Position numbers and translations under genes: made by a program. Source: Cephalotrichum gorgonifer (Eukaryota > Ascomycota > Sordariomycetes > Microascales > Microascaceae). From it: 64,000 nt of DNA. The notes beneath the pieces are model-generated. The model was not told where the DNA came from. It saw only the letters and a program-made list of their open reading frames with translations, and made no database searches. Below, piece after piece: positions 46,535 through 58,000 of the stretch. The DNA is taken from contig ONZQ02000002.1 in NCBI GenBank assembly GCA_900312665.1, forward strand, positions 598,441 through 662,440. Direction: 5' to 3'. Position 1 is the first letter of the stretch, and each line of letters opens with the position of its first letter.

Positions 46535-49387
46535 GGGGCGAGACCGAGCTTAGGACCAAGGCCAAGCTTGATGTAGGAAAAGTGGGGGGAAAGAAGGGCT
46601 GGGCGGGGCAGGCGGGGTTTCCTTGAGTACAACGGAACTTGCGGAGTACAGCATATGGAGTACGGTACGGAGGGCTCGGGAAGGATCATAATACCATGCA
46701 TTGAAGCGTTCTTTTTTGAAACATTTTCACTGGGGAAGGGGTGGTCACGAGGACGGAGAGTGAGGCGGGGAATAGGGGGGTGGGGGAGGGAAAGAAGCAA
46801 GCCATCCAATCTCGCTAGTTCGTGAGTGGGGGGTAGAAGGCATGCGCAGAGACCTCCGCCTTGGGTAAATGCTATCCATAGTGGAGATGGTGGCGCACTC
46901 GGAGATGAATGTGATGGGTTGACATGATTCGCGAGGTCAGGGGTCTAGGGGTCCAGCGACTCGGGAACTTGTCCCCGCAATCTGGGGAAAAAGCATTGAG
47001 CAAAAAGGGAATGGGGGGGAAAGGGCGCCTCCGGATGGTCGCTTAATGTTACCACCACCCAACTCGGCAGCCGTAACCGCGTCCGCCCTCGGGCCGAGTG
47101 CTCCAGTTTTGAACACACACGCATAGCCAGAAGACGCCATTCCGAACGAAATGAGAGAGGAGGAGAGAAGACAAGGAGGAGGGGAGAGGCGGACGGGCAG
47201 GGTCTCTGCGAGTACATTGCAATAATCGTGGCTACCGGTATTAATACAAGTACAAGTTAACTAATGAAGCACGGATGTACTATATCGCCAGCTTTCCAAA
47301 GTTTTTTTTTTTTTGGTGACCCATCTCCCTGTTGGGATAGCACCCACTTTTTTCTTAGTTCCGCACGAGCCAAGAAGTCCACCTCCGCAACAGGGAAAAG
47401 AAGGGGATTATTATTAATAGTGGGCGGGGAGAGAGGAGCCCACCCCGCCGCCCTATTCTAATTTAGCAGTTAGGTTTTGCTATTTTGCGGGGTGGATATT
47501 ACGTTTCACTATCAAACACGGCCATATTCCGAAATTGGGGCGGCTCTTGCCTCTTGCCTGGGGCAATAATAGACTCGTTAGTGTGTTGAAAACTTGGCAT
47601 CTCGGACCATGGCGGGGTCACTCCGCTCACCTGGATAATGTATTGTACCTTGTTGAGGGCGACTATGATAGGGTCACTGGAAAAGATGAGGGGTGGGGGG
47701 CCCTTGTCCAGTGTATAATGTATTATTACTTTCCCGCCTTTCCCATGCTATACAAGTATATGTGGAGAGGGCATACAAAGTATCTGTGTACTTGTAATAT
47801 ACTTGCTCGTAAGGAAACGTGAGGTAGGATTCGCGGGGGTCACTTTCTCGTGCATAATGCAAGTATACTAAAATGCATCTCTTGCATCGAGCTGCACCTT
47901 GCCGTGGCCCTCCATCTCCTCTCCGCCCGTCTCGGGCTGGGCCTGGGCCTGGGCCAGGGCCAATACTGGGCCTATTGCAGCAGCGCGGTTCCGGAGCCAA
48001 ATCACGCCATTGCTTTGTACGCCGTAATATGGAGCTGGCCTTCGGGCGTCCGTCGTCGTCTCTGGGATCGCGGAAGGAAGGAACCTCCAAGACCGCGGAA
48101 GAAAGGAGCCTCCGGAGTCACGGAAAGAAGGGACCTCCGATATCATAAATGGAAGGGACTACCGCTGAGATTCTGACGCTGGGACTATGGAAGGAAGGAA
48201 GCGCCGGGATGGCAGAGGGAAGGATGGAAGAGTTGAAGAGGGAGGAAGCAGCGCACCCCAGGCTTACATTCTTGACTCGAGCATATATCAGGATTTGGCG
48301 AACCAGACTGATTGCGCTCTCTGGCTAATCAGTCATAGATATTAAAGTGGGAGCTCTAAAGAATATCCGTGGATCACAGCACCAGCCTTGCTTTATTAAG
48401 AGAGCGATGTGCTCGTGATCTCGGGGTTATGATCATCCGGCTTCGGGGGACCTCGACCTAAGCGAACTCGTGCTTACGCTCTCCCTTATCTCTGTCAACA
48501 GTAATACCTGTGGGTCCTCCCTTATCATCCCTTCATGGTTCCCTTGCTCATTACTACCCGCAGAATCTTGAATTGGTCGTATGCCCAATTCTAGATGCCT
48601 CTTCAAGCCAGCAATCTTCGTGTGCTCGAATTTTAGGAGCTGTCTTTCTGTTTATTGCTAAATCTCCGTTTGTAACAAGGCTATAATTACATGGGATCTG
48701 TATGCTACGACCTGCCCGCTTTCTTCTTATATGTTTCTCAGCCCTACGATACCGGGTGTCCTAGAACTGTGATCCGAGCATCCGTTTGACTAACAGTGGT
48801 CGATGTATAGGTATGAAGAGAACTCACATATTTGCCTGGCCTGATGTATCAAAGCTATTTCCACCTCTCCGACGTAAGATATATTCCTTGCGAGATCATG
48901 TTAGCCGCCTACGACAGCCAACCGTCGTTTCTCCGCCCAATATAAGAATATGCTACCAATGAAGAGAAAGGCCCAGTAGCTAGCATTGCCGCAACGTGAC
49001 TTTGCGACTTGCCACATAAACCTTGCTGGGCGAGGGAGCTAGGATGGGAATCAAGAGGTCTCCGAGTCTGAGGGGCAAGAGATGAGCATCAAAACACCAA
49101 GCTACAAAGGTCAGCAAGTGAGTGGCCGACAGCTCACTTGGCCAGCAAGCCAGGACATGATCACGGGATAGGGACGGAAGAACACAGTGGACGGTCCCCC
49201 CCTTTCCCAGGGGACGGCAGCTCTATTTGTAAGCTAGACCCTATCCACCGCGTATATACCATGAAACTTCGGAAACGCCGAGTTGCCGGCGCAGTCCATG
49301 CAAAGCCCACAAAACAACAGAAAAAAAACATGTAAACGCCGACCCTCCCAAGAAAAGACACCAGCCCAGACCCGGGCATCGTCGATG
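46535..49387. other. Intergenic Ecl1-like to RDS3
   Basis: About 2.85 kb with no supportable gene. It contains a GGGCCT-rich low-complexity stretch near 47935-47965, the 25-bp tandem repeat at 48069-48143, and a moderately AT-rich segment from about 48300 to 49000. Confidence 0.5.
48069..48143. repeat. 25-bp tandem repeat, three copies
   Basis: Three imperfect units start at 48069, 48094 and 48119. Each begins C[GA]CGGAA, runs through a purine-rich block and includes CCTCC. Most differences between units are A/G transitions. Related purine-rich fragments trail on to about 48230. Confidence 0.8.
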
Positions 49388-49881
49388 CTAGTAATTCGCC
49401 GTACGATTCGTTTTCTTCTGGTAGAATAACTGCATGGGAGAAAGAAAAGTTAGCCACTGCACCCCGTCGCAAAGAAAAGAAGTGAAAGCCGGGGGCCCGG
49501 GGGGGGGGGGGGGGGTAAGCAACTCACGTCTGTCCTTGAACTCCCCAGGTTTATAATCTTCGGACACCCGTCCCTGTCCTTCTCGAGGCGCGTGCACTCG
49601 AAGCAGTAGAAGGCGTCGGATATGCCCTCGCCGCCGCACACGACGCACTTGTTCTGGTAGTTGCCGAAGGAGCACTCGTCGCAGATGCGGACGAGGGTCG
49701 TGGGGCGGACGTAGGAGTCGCAGACGGGGCACTTGCCGTCGCACTTGTCGCAGACGCGGCCGATGGAGATGCCGGGCTGCTTGCGGCACATTACGAGGTC
49801 GCTGTGGACTGGTTAGCTTCGGTAGCGAGGAACGGGGGAGAAGGGCATCTGGGGAGGCACGTACGGATGATGGCGCGACAT
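49388..49881 (-). CDS. RDS3: RDS3 / PHF5A, SF3b splicing subunit
   Basis: Rds3 (human PHF5A) is a small zinc-finger scaffold of the SF3b complex in U2 snRNP that helps recognise the intron branch point. The gene has three exons, 49881-49865, 49801-49528 and 49429-49388, giving 110 aa, the exact usual length of the family. The first exon codes for only five and two-thirds residues (MSRHH plus part of Pro), so it is easily missed. The protein carries many CxxC pairs (CDKCDGKCPVC, CDEC, CVVCGG, CFEC) that form the zinc-binding knot, and the tail ends RTANY. The second intron (49527-49430) contains a 17-nt C run on the coding strand. The gene is divergent from the pinin-domain gene. Confidence 0.96.
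49499..49515. repeat. G tract (17 G) inside RDS3 intron 2
   Basis: 17 G on the plus strand reads as a C run in the RDS3 pre-mRNA, starting about 12 nt after the 5' splice site. An uninterrupted run of this length is prone to length change. Confidence 0.85.
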
Positions 49882-50434
49882 GGTTGCGGCGGTTAAAGGG
49901 TCGGGAGGAGGAAGAATAAGGCGCCGGAGACGGGGATGGCGTGGTTATGTCGAGGGTTGAAGGGGCGGGTGGTTGCTATTCCGTGGGAGGACGCGAACTT
50001 TATATGACTGTGGTTCAAAAATTGGATTTCTCTGACATTCTAGGTCGCGCCGCGGTGGCGTTGAGCTTTGTCGTTCCGAAGAGCCAAAATTCGCCCCGCA
50101 GTACCTAGGTACTTGGCACAAGAAACTACAGACAATGGGTATGCTTATGCACAGACCGTCATCAAGCTCCAGAGCTTGCACCCTTAGCCAGCTATATCCC
50201 GCTTTCATTCATTGGCCTTTTTTGGACGCTTGTGTGGCACCACCACGAGCTCTGCCCCCGACCAACGGCATCAAACAACCTGTCCTGAGCGCCACTGCAA
50301 ACAGGCTGCGCCCTTCTCGCCTTGCCTGCGCAAGCAAAACACGCCTCTACAGACCGGACTAATTATAGGGCGTTCCTTTATTTTCGCAAGTTTCATCGCA
50401 ACAGGCCAGCGAATTCTTGAGCTCTGTCCCTGAT
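49882..50434. promoter_or_regulatory. Divergent promoter region, RDS3 / pinin-domain gene
   Basis: 553 bp between the divergent start codons of two splicing-related genes. It contains the near-palindrome GTACCTAGGTAC at about 50101-50112. No TATA box is evident close to either start. Confidence 0.5.
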
Positions 50435-51461
50435 ATGTCATCCGATACGATGGCTGAGCCCCTCGCCGAAGACGCCGTCAGACTTGACAGCACCGACTCC
50501 AACCCCCTCAAGCGCAAATCCCCACCCCCGTCCTCGCCCGCGACCGATCGCCAATCCGAGTCCCCAAAGCGCGCGAAAACCGAGCAGGAACGGGCGAGGA
50601 CCGACGATGCACACCCCGATGCCGGCGACCGGGAAGCCCCTCCTAAGCGGTCCCTGGAGGAGGCGCGCGCGCGTGTGGCGCAGGAGGAGAAGCGCCGAAG
50701 CAAACGGCTCTTCGGCGGGCTCATGGGTGCGCTGAGCCAGCGGCCGCCGGCGGGCTCGCAGCAGCAGAGGAGGATGGAGATCGAGAAGAGGCAGCAGGAG
50801 AGGTTGAGGGAGCAGAGGGTGGTGGAGCAGAAGGCGATGGAAGAGAAGCGGGCGAGGTTGGAGGAGACACGGCTGAGGGAGGCGATAAAGTGGGAGGAGC
50901 GAGTGGTACGCTTCCCCGTCATCCTCACACGGGCTGGAAAATTGGGGGAAAGCGGGGGTGGGATGTATGCTGACTTCCTTGGGCGCAACTAGCTGCACGT
51001 ACGACATTCAACGCTGCTGGACCAGGCTAGGTTTCTGCGGACCAAGGCGCAGCCGCCACTTGTTTGTCATCCCTCTCGAACCCGCCGACCCCGCGGATTG
51101 CTGACCGACTGGGTTCTAGTACTACAAGCCGTGGATCCTCACGGCGGACCAGAAGGACGAGATCAGGCGGCAGGTGTACGCCGCGGAAGACACGATCGAG
51201 AGAGAGCTGGACGATTTCCGGGTGCGGAAGGAGGAGCACGCGCGGAGATACGGGCTCTTGGTGCATCCGGATGAGGGTGAGCGGGAGGAAGCTGCGGAAC
51301 CCAGAGACGCCGAGAGGCTACCGGAGGCCAGGAAGGAGTCCGATACACAAGGTCCCGTCCCCGAAGAGCGGAGCGAGTCGCGGTCGACGCCGGATAGGGA
51401 CCATCATGATGAGTCCGGCGATGTAGTGGTTGAGGCCGGGGAGGATGTCGTCATTTACTAG
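50435..51461 (+). CDS. Pinin/SDK/MemA-domain protein
   Basis: A 293-aa nuclear protein in three exons: 50435-50905, 50993-51061 and 51120-51461. ATG 50435 is the first true start in frame. Residues 1-75 are low-complexity with basic KRK and PKRAK patches, likely nuclear localisation signals. The pinin/SDK/MemA domain covers about residues 80-210. It begins with RRSKRLFGGLMGAL, continues through a long coiled coil rich in Arg, Glu and Gln, and ends with the conserved HSTLLDQARFLRTKAQP and YYKPW blocks. The tiny 69-nt middle exon encodes that conserved block, which confirms the splicing. Animal pinin associates with exon-junction and alternative-splicing complexes. The fungal role is less known, so a splicing role here is inferred. 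The C-terminus is acidic. Confidence 0.9.
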
Positions 51462-52154
51462 ATCGGCCATCCCCCACCGCCGCGCTCCCCCTCAGCGTCA
51501 GTACTTGTACGAGCCATGTCCCTCTACCCCTTTGCTTTTTTTCTTCTTCATATAGCTCTTATGATATCCAGGCGGGCATTGTTTCGGCATATGGTAAGCA
51601 AGGACCTGACATTTTTTTTTAAACCGGAGAATATCCTTTGTAGTCTCGCATAAGTGCCTATGTCGATTCCCACTGATGAAAAAACCAGAGTGTGCGGATC
51701 TTCGATTACTGAAGCTAAATACCCCCATATAAGTGGAGCATAGCTCGGTTGCCTTGGTGGGCGAGGTCTCAACAACGGCTCGGGTGTGCATGCATATTCG
51801 AATAATAGCACCGAATACGAGACAAGTGGACCGCGCCTCGCTTACCTCGGTGAGGTCTCAAGAACGGTTCTGGTGTGGGGCGGATGTGGCTGCCTCCAAT
51901 CGACACTATTGAACCATCCTCCCCACTGCATTTTGGGAATCAAGATGCGAGCCTCGGCTCGTTTTACTGGTGACCGGTGTATTTGTGTATTGTTCACGTG
52001 ATGTGGCATAACTACTGGTATATATGCGAACTGGGGAGGTTTACCCCAAAGTCCGAGATGGCCTCGATCGACGACTGGTCACTTACCCCTCCAACAATTT
52101 CCACGTAACATATCCAGCTCTCCCCCTCCGTGATACCAGAGCAAGAAAACAGCC
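51462..52154. other. Intergenic pinin-domain gene to epoxide hydrolase
   Basis: 693 bp without a gene. A TATATAT word at 52019-52025 lies about 130 bp before the epoxide hydrolase start and is a candidate TATA element. The words GGTGAGGTCTCAA and GGCGAGGTCTCAA near 51760 and 51850 form a short direct repeat. Confidence 0.5.
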
Positions 52155-53183
52155 ATGGTCGACAAGATCCTCCCCAACGACCCCCGGATCCAACGGGTAT
52201 CCGTCCCCAACATCCGCGGCAACACCTACACCTACCTTCTCTTCACCCCGCCCACCGGCGCCCCACCCGTCGACACTGTCGTCCTCCTCCACGGCTTCCC
52301 AGACCTCAGCCTGGGCTGGCGCTACCAGATCCCGGCTCTCCTCGCGCTCAACCTCCGCGTCGTGGTCCCGGACAACCTCGGCTACGGCCGCACCGACTCG
52401 CCGCACGACGTCTCGGACTACTCCCTCAAGAACCTCGCCGACGACACCGTCGCGGTCGCCGCGGCCGCCATCGGGAAGGACGTGCCCTTCATCCTTGGCG
52501 GCCATGATTGGGGCGCGGGGGTGGCGTGGCGGGTGGCACTGTGGCACCCGCAGCTCGTAAAGGCCATATTCTGCGCCTGCGTGCCCTTCGCGCCGCCTAG
52601 GGAGGGGCCGGCGATGGAGGACATCATCAGGGCCGGAGCGCTGCCGAACTTCAAGTACCAGCTGCAGTTTATTGGGCCCGACGTGGAGAGGGAGATCCGC
52701 GGCAAGGAGAAGATCAGGCAGTTCTTGTCTGCCATTTTCGGCGGGCGGGATGAGCAGGGGAACCCCGGGTTTACGGTGGACGTCGGGGCCCACTTTGACA
52801 GGCTCGAGAAGATGGGGGCCTCACCCCTTGTTACGGAGGAGGAGCTCGAGTACTACGTCGACGAGATGGCTAGGAACGGGATGCGCGGTCCGCTGAACTG
52901 GTACCGCGCGAGCAGGGCCAACCTCGAAGATGAGCAGGCGCTCCTGAAGAAGGGCCCCGAGGCGGTAAGGATCAAAGTGCCGACGTTGTTCATCGCGGCG
53001 TCGAAGGACAGTGCGCTGCCGCCGTCAATGGCAGCGGGTATGGGTAAGTGTGTCGACAACTTGACAATGGTGGAAGTCGATGCATCGCATTGGGTACTTT
53101 GGCAGAAAGTTGAGGAGGTCAACGGCCACCTAAAGGCGTGGTTGGAGAAGGATGTATTGGACGGGCGCAAGGCGTCTCTTTGA
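52155..53183 (+). CDS. Alpha/beta-hydrolase, epoxide hydrolase family
   Basis: An intronless 342-aa frame with the hallmarks of a soluble epoxide hydrolase, which opens epoxides to diols. The oxyanion-hole motif HGFP lies at residues 46-49. The nucleophile motif GGHDWGAG places Asp118 where epoxide hydrolases (and haloalkane dehalogenases) have Asp instead of Ser. The block DNLGYGRTDSP is also typical. Cap-domain tyrosines are available in FKYQLQF and LNWYRAS. The acid is probably Asp in SKDSALPP and the base is His in DASHWVLW. No signal peptide is seen, so it is probably cytosolic. Fungal members serve in detoxification or secondary metabolism. It lies over 31 kb from the polyketide synthase, with many housekeeping genes between, so a joint pathway is not supported. 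Confidence 0.92.
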   Translation: MVDKILPNDPRIQRVSVPNIRGNTYTYLLFTPPTGAPPVDTVVLLHGFPDLSLGWRYQIPALLALNLRVVVPDNLGYGRTDSPHDVSDYSLKNLADDTVAVAAAAIGKDVPFILGGHDWGAGVAWRVALWHPQLVKAIFCACVPFAPPREGPAMEDIIRAGALPNFKYQLQFIGPDVEREIRGKEKIRQFLSAIFGGRDEQGNPGFTVDVGAHFDRLEKMGASPLVTEEELEYYVDEMARNGMRGPLNWYRASRANLEDEQALLKKGPEAVRIKVPTLFIAASKDSALPPSMAAGMGKCVDNLTMVEVDASHWVLWQKVEEVNGHLKAWLEKDVLDGRKASL

Positions 53184-53741
53184 GCGCGGCTTGTAATCGA
53201 CTGGTCTTCCACTCCTGTTATAAGCCCGGGCTTAGGGCCCCCAATAACGCTGCGTATCCTCCATTCCTCCCGGTGCCGCTGCAGGCCGAGCGCTGGAATT
53301 AGTATCAAGTCAACCCGAAGTGCTGAGGTGGGCCGTCGTGCATTTTCTGCGCCTCAGACCCGGCTGTCGAGGCGACCAGAAAACTAGCGTAGGCAAAAAT
53401 TATGATGTCCCACCTGAGAACCTGAGGTGTTATTCCAACGTAAATTGTACGTGTCTGACCCCAGGACCGCTTCCCTTTTGGCTCTATACACTGCCCCCCC
53501 GAGAAGGAAGCGGCCGCTGCAGGGGGGGGGAGATCCAGGGTGGGATGATATATGTTGGTGTGCCGTCACATTAATATGGCTCCGCTTTCCCTTTATCGAA
53601 ATCCCCCATGGACCCAGCATGGAATTGGTTGGAGAAATCAAGGGGGGTGGGAGTCTGCATCACAGCCCCCATGACGCGACGCGCGTCAGCCTCCGCATTG
53701 GACGACAGCGGCGAAACGCATAATCCGCGTCGCATGCCTCC
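53184..53741. other. Intergenic epoxide hydrolase to CRIPT
   Basis: 558 bp between convergent gene ends. It contains a short G run near 53520 and no recognisable gene. Confidence 0.5.
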
Positions 53742-54233
53742 CTATTTCAGGTTGAACTTTTGGCCAGCGATAACCGGAGCGCCCTTCTTGGACTTTTTAT
53801 TCGGCTTCCCGCACATGGCACATGCTAGGGCGGTGTTAGCAAGTACGACTCAAACTCGACTGAGGCCTGAGGCGACGCGCTTCTCACTTACAGTCCTTCT
53901 GGTATGCGCATGCCTGGCAATAGCTGAAGCCCTGCGACACTTTCGTCTTGCATTTCGAGCAGGAGCTAGAGTACTGCGCGTAAGGATTCTTCGCGGACTT
54001 GGATAGGAGCTTGCTCTGTTAAGACTAAGGTTAGCTGCAGGTGTTCCTGGGCCCCTTGGTGTAAGGATGGCTGGGGTACGTGCCTTGCTTACGCCGGCAT
54101 TGGCGAGTGTGGTACTCTTCTTATCCAGGCCCTTGGCGGACGTCGAAGAGCCGTAGTAAATCTCGCTCTTCTTTTTGACGTCGGGTGTGGCGAGAGTGGT
54201 CTTGGTGAGCTTCTGACACTTGGAGCACACCAT
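53742..54233 (-). CDS. CRIPT family cysteine-rich protein
   Basis: A 115-aa protein in three exons: 54233-54093, 54015-53892 and 53824-53742. A plain reading runs into both introns and gives a false C-terminus. The N-terminus MVCSKCQKL and the later Cys pairs (SCSKCK, YCQACAY, SCAMCGK) are the CRIPT signature, and the tail ends GQKFNLK. Length and exon phases fit other fungal CRIPT proteins. In animals CRIPT was named as a PDZ-binding, cytoskeleton-linked protein, and more recent work ties it to spliceosome function. Fungi lack the synaptic partner, so a conserved intracellular role, possibly splicing-related, is more likely. ATG 54233 is preferred over the upstream in-frame ATG at 54257 because it opens directly on the conserved domain. 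Confidence 0.92.
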
Positions 54234-55081
54234 GGTAGACGGCGGCGATGTAGCCAAGAGTGTGTCTATTAGGGGATTCGACAGGGTTTAGTGCCGCGAC
54301 TGTGGTGCGCCGGGGGTAGCTCGAGTGCGGAAAATTATCGACTTGTAGTGTAGTGATGCAACTCTGGATTGTAGACGACTTCGTGATGATGGATTCGTGA
54401 TGCGCGGGTGGTGGTGGACGGCAGTCTTGGGAGGTTGATGTCATGATTAGTCACAGGGTCCGGGGTCCAGTCTTGGCGAAGCTACGTTCACCCGCCACAC
54501 GTCGCAACTTTTGATGTGCGTGCCTAAGAAGAGGCTAGTGAGTGGCTCGTGGCGCCATCCAAATTCATCCCTTGTTTAGGCTCACCTAATCTTGAGACCT
54601 AGTGCGGCTTAGCACGGAGTAATACGAGTACGTACGCTAGCAACTACTTGGATGTCAGAAGTCTGCACCAAAAGGAGGCTGTGTCGAGGCTGCGAAGGAA
54701 TTCGGAAACGTCAAGCGCCCACCATCCAATCTTGAATTGATTCACCACCCACTTAATTCGTAATCTGCTGCTCTGGACCAGCAACGCCAGCTGAGCTGAT
54801 ACGAACTTCGGAATTTCCCTTCTCGCATCCATCCCCACTTACGACCTTGTACCGGCATCTGTCCCTTTTTCCGTCCTCTGTTGAAGCTTCGTCACCCTGG
54901 TTTCACACCCTTTGATGATGCATAGTTCACTTTTGTAACCAGCGACATCTCTAATTTTCACACGCTAAGGCCACGCATCACTTTTTTTCGCATGCATCGT
55001 CCAATTACCCTGATCCGACCGATTGCGACCTCTCTCGAATAGTGCCTTGGCAACCAAGAAACCCAGCAGCCCCTTACCGTC
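54234..55081. promoter_or_regulatory. Divergent promoter region, CRIPT / DRS2
   Basis: 848 bp between divergent start codons. An ACGAGTAC word sits at 54624-54631 next to CACGGAGTA. The part nearest DRS2 is pyrimidine-rich. No gene is seen. Confidence 0.45.
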
Positions 55082-58000
55082 ATGACGGGTCGACCTCCGG
55101 GTGACCGGCACCCATACTCGCGGAACGACCTACTAGACCTCGAAAACGACCAGCCGGTCTATGGCGGCGGCCAGCGGTCGGACCTCAACGACGATGACCT
55201 CCTACGCTCCTATACACTAGACCACGAACCCGAGAGCCGGCCGTCGGTATCTTATGATGATTTCGTCGGCGCCGGAGCGAGCGGACATCAGAGATACCCT
55301 TCGTCAGGAGCCTCTCCCCCCGGCCGGGGCCGCGCAGCACCTAATCCAAGTGCTGGGCCATATCCCCTCGATCGGTATGACAGCAACTCTCATCTAAATA
55401 ACTACCAACGGTACGCCGACGACATCGACGACTACCCGACCGATGCCGACTCGTACTATCACCGCGGGGGCCCGCCTCCCACCGCTGGTCCGACGTCTGC
55501 CCAAAATAATGCGCGGCAGCGTAACAGCGTACTCAGCCTAGGCGGCGGATTCCTCGGCCGCGTCAAGAACCGCCTGGGAATGGGCCAGGGATACTCGGAA
55601 ATGGATCTGCCTCTGACGGATCAGCCCCTAGCGAGCCAAGGCGCCGGGAGGGTAGACACGGGAAGCACGGACAAACATGGTGCGAAGAGCGAGCGCAAGT
55701 TCGGCCTGAATAGCTTCAAGTTCGGCTTCGGAAAGGCGAAACCCGACCCATCCACCCTTGGACCCCGTATCATCCACCTCAACAACCCGCCGGCGAACGC
55801 GGCGAACAAATACGTCGACAACCACATCTCGACAGCCAAATACAACATCGCGACCTTCCTGCCCAAGTTCCTCTACGAGCAGTTCTCGAAATTCGCCAAC
55901 ATCTTCTTCTTATTCACAGCTGGCCTGCAGCAGATCCCGGGCCTGTCACCGACGAACCAGTACACGACCATCGCACCGCTGGCGATTGTGCTGATGGTTT
56001 CGGCCGTCAAGGAACTGGTCGAAGACTGGAAGCGGAAACAGGCTGACACGGGTCTGAACACGTCCAAAGCCCGCGTTTTGCGCGGCTCTGAGTTTGTCGA
56101 CACTAAATGGATCGACGTTGCCGTGGGAGACACCATCAGGGTCGAGTCCGAGGAGCCGTTCCCTGCAGATTTGGTGCTGCTCGCGAGTTCCGAACCTGAG
56201 GGTCTCTGCTACATCGAGACGGCGAACCTCGACGGCGAGACGAACCTCAAGATCAAGCAGGGACTGCCCGAGACCGTGACCATGGTGAGTCCCGGCGAGC
56301 TCGCCCGGCTTGGCGCGAGCATCAAGTCCGAACAGCCGAACAGCAGCCTATATACGTACGAGGCGACCATCACGATGCAGACGGGCGGAGGCGAGAAGGA
56401 GCTATCTCTTAACCCCGATCAGCTCCTGCTCCGTGGCGCCACCTTGAGGAATACGCCATGGATTCACGGGGTGGTGGTCTTTACCGGCCACGAGACCAAG
56501 CTCATGCGAAATGCGACAGCTGCGCCGATCAAGCGAACCAAGGTCGAGAGGAAGCTCAACTCGCTCGTCCTTTTCCTCGTAATGGTCTTGTTGGTCCTCA
56601 GCGTAATATCGACAATTGGTGATCTAGTTCAACGCAAGGTGGAGGGCGACGCTCTTGAGTATCTGTTGATGGATCCCATCGGCAACGCCGACCAGGTGGT
56701 GAGGACCATCTTTAAGGATCTCGTTACTTACTTCGTCCTCTTCTCGTCACTCGTACCTATCTCGCTCTTCGTCTCCCTCGAGCTCATCAAGCTCTGGCAC
56801 GGTATTCTCATCAACGACGACCTAGACATATACTACGACAAGACGGACACGCCGGCGAACTGCAGGACGTCCAGTCTCGTCGAGGAACTGGGCATGGTGG
56901 AGTATGTCTTCTCCGACAAGACGGGCACCCTGACCTGCAACATGATGGAGTTTAAACAGTGCTCCATTGGGGGTATTCAGTACGCCGACGAGGTGCCAGA
57001 GGATCGACGTGCGACGGTAGAAGACGGCGTCGAGGTCGGCCTCCATGACTTTAAGCAGCTTCGGAAGAATCTCAAGACCCACGAGACGTCCGTAGCCATC
57101 CACCACTTCCTTGCCCTCTTATCTACTTGCCACACCGTTATTCCCGAGCGCGACGAGAAGAAGGAAGGGAAGATAAAGTACCAGGCCGCCTCCCCGGACG
57201 AGGGTGCCTTGGTCGCTGGTGCGGTCGAGCTCGGGTACAAGTTCACCGCGCGGAAGCCCAGATCGGTCATTATCGAAGTGGAGGGCGAGGAACAGGAGTA
57301 CGAGCTACTTGCCGTGTGCGAGTTCAACTCAACCCGGAAGCGAATGTCGGCCATTTACCGATGTCCCGATGGCAAAATTCGAGTGTACTGCAAAGGAGCC
57401 GACACGGTCATTCTGGAGCGCCTGAACGATAACAACCCTCACGTCGAGGCGACCCTGAGGCACCTTGAGGAGTACGCTTCCGAAGGCTTGAGGACACTCT
57501 GCCTGGCGATTCGTGAGGTTCCCGAACAAGAATTCAACGAGTGGTTCCAGGTCTTCACCCAGGCCCAGAACACCGTCGGTGGCGACCGTTCCACGGAGCT
57601 CGACAAGGCGGCCGAGATCATCGAGCACGACTTCTACCTCCTCGGCGCTACCGCCATCGAGGATCGTCTCCAGGATGGCGTCCCAGAGACGATCCATACC
57701 CTCCAGGAGGCCGGCATCAAGGTGTGGGTCTTGACGGGCGATCGTCAGGAGACGGCCATTAACATCGGCATGAGTGCCAAACTCCTGAGCGAAGACATGA
57801 TGCTCCTCATCGTGAACGAGGAGACGGCGGAGGCAACGCGCGATAACATAATGAAAAAGCTTGACGCCATCAGGACGCAGGGCGATGGCACGATCGAGCT
57901 CGAGGCTCTTGCCCTCATCATCGACGGGAAGTCTCTTACGTTTGCGTTGGAGAAGGACATGGAGAAGTTGTTCCTTGATCTCGCTGTCATGTGCAAGGCC

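Noticed and set aside
47935..47965. GGGCCT-rich run as a CRISPR-like or regulatory array
   Set aside because: It is a simple low-complexity stretch without spacer-repeat structure, and CRISPR arrays are not expected in a fungal genome.
52155..53183. Epoxide hydrolase as a tailoring enzyme of the polyketide synthase
   Set aside because: It lies more than 31 kb away with at least nine unrelated housekeeping genes in between. Nothing in the sequence links the two.
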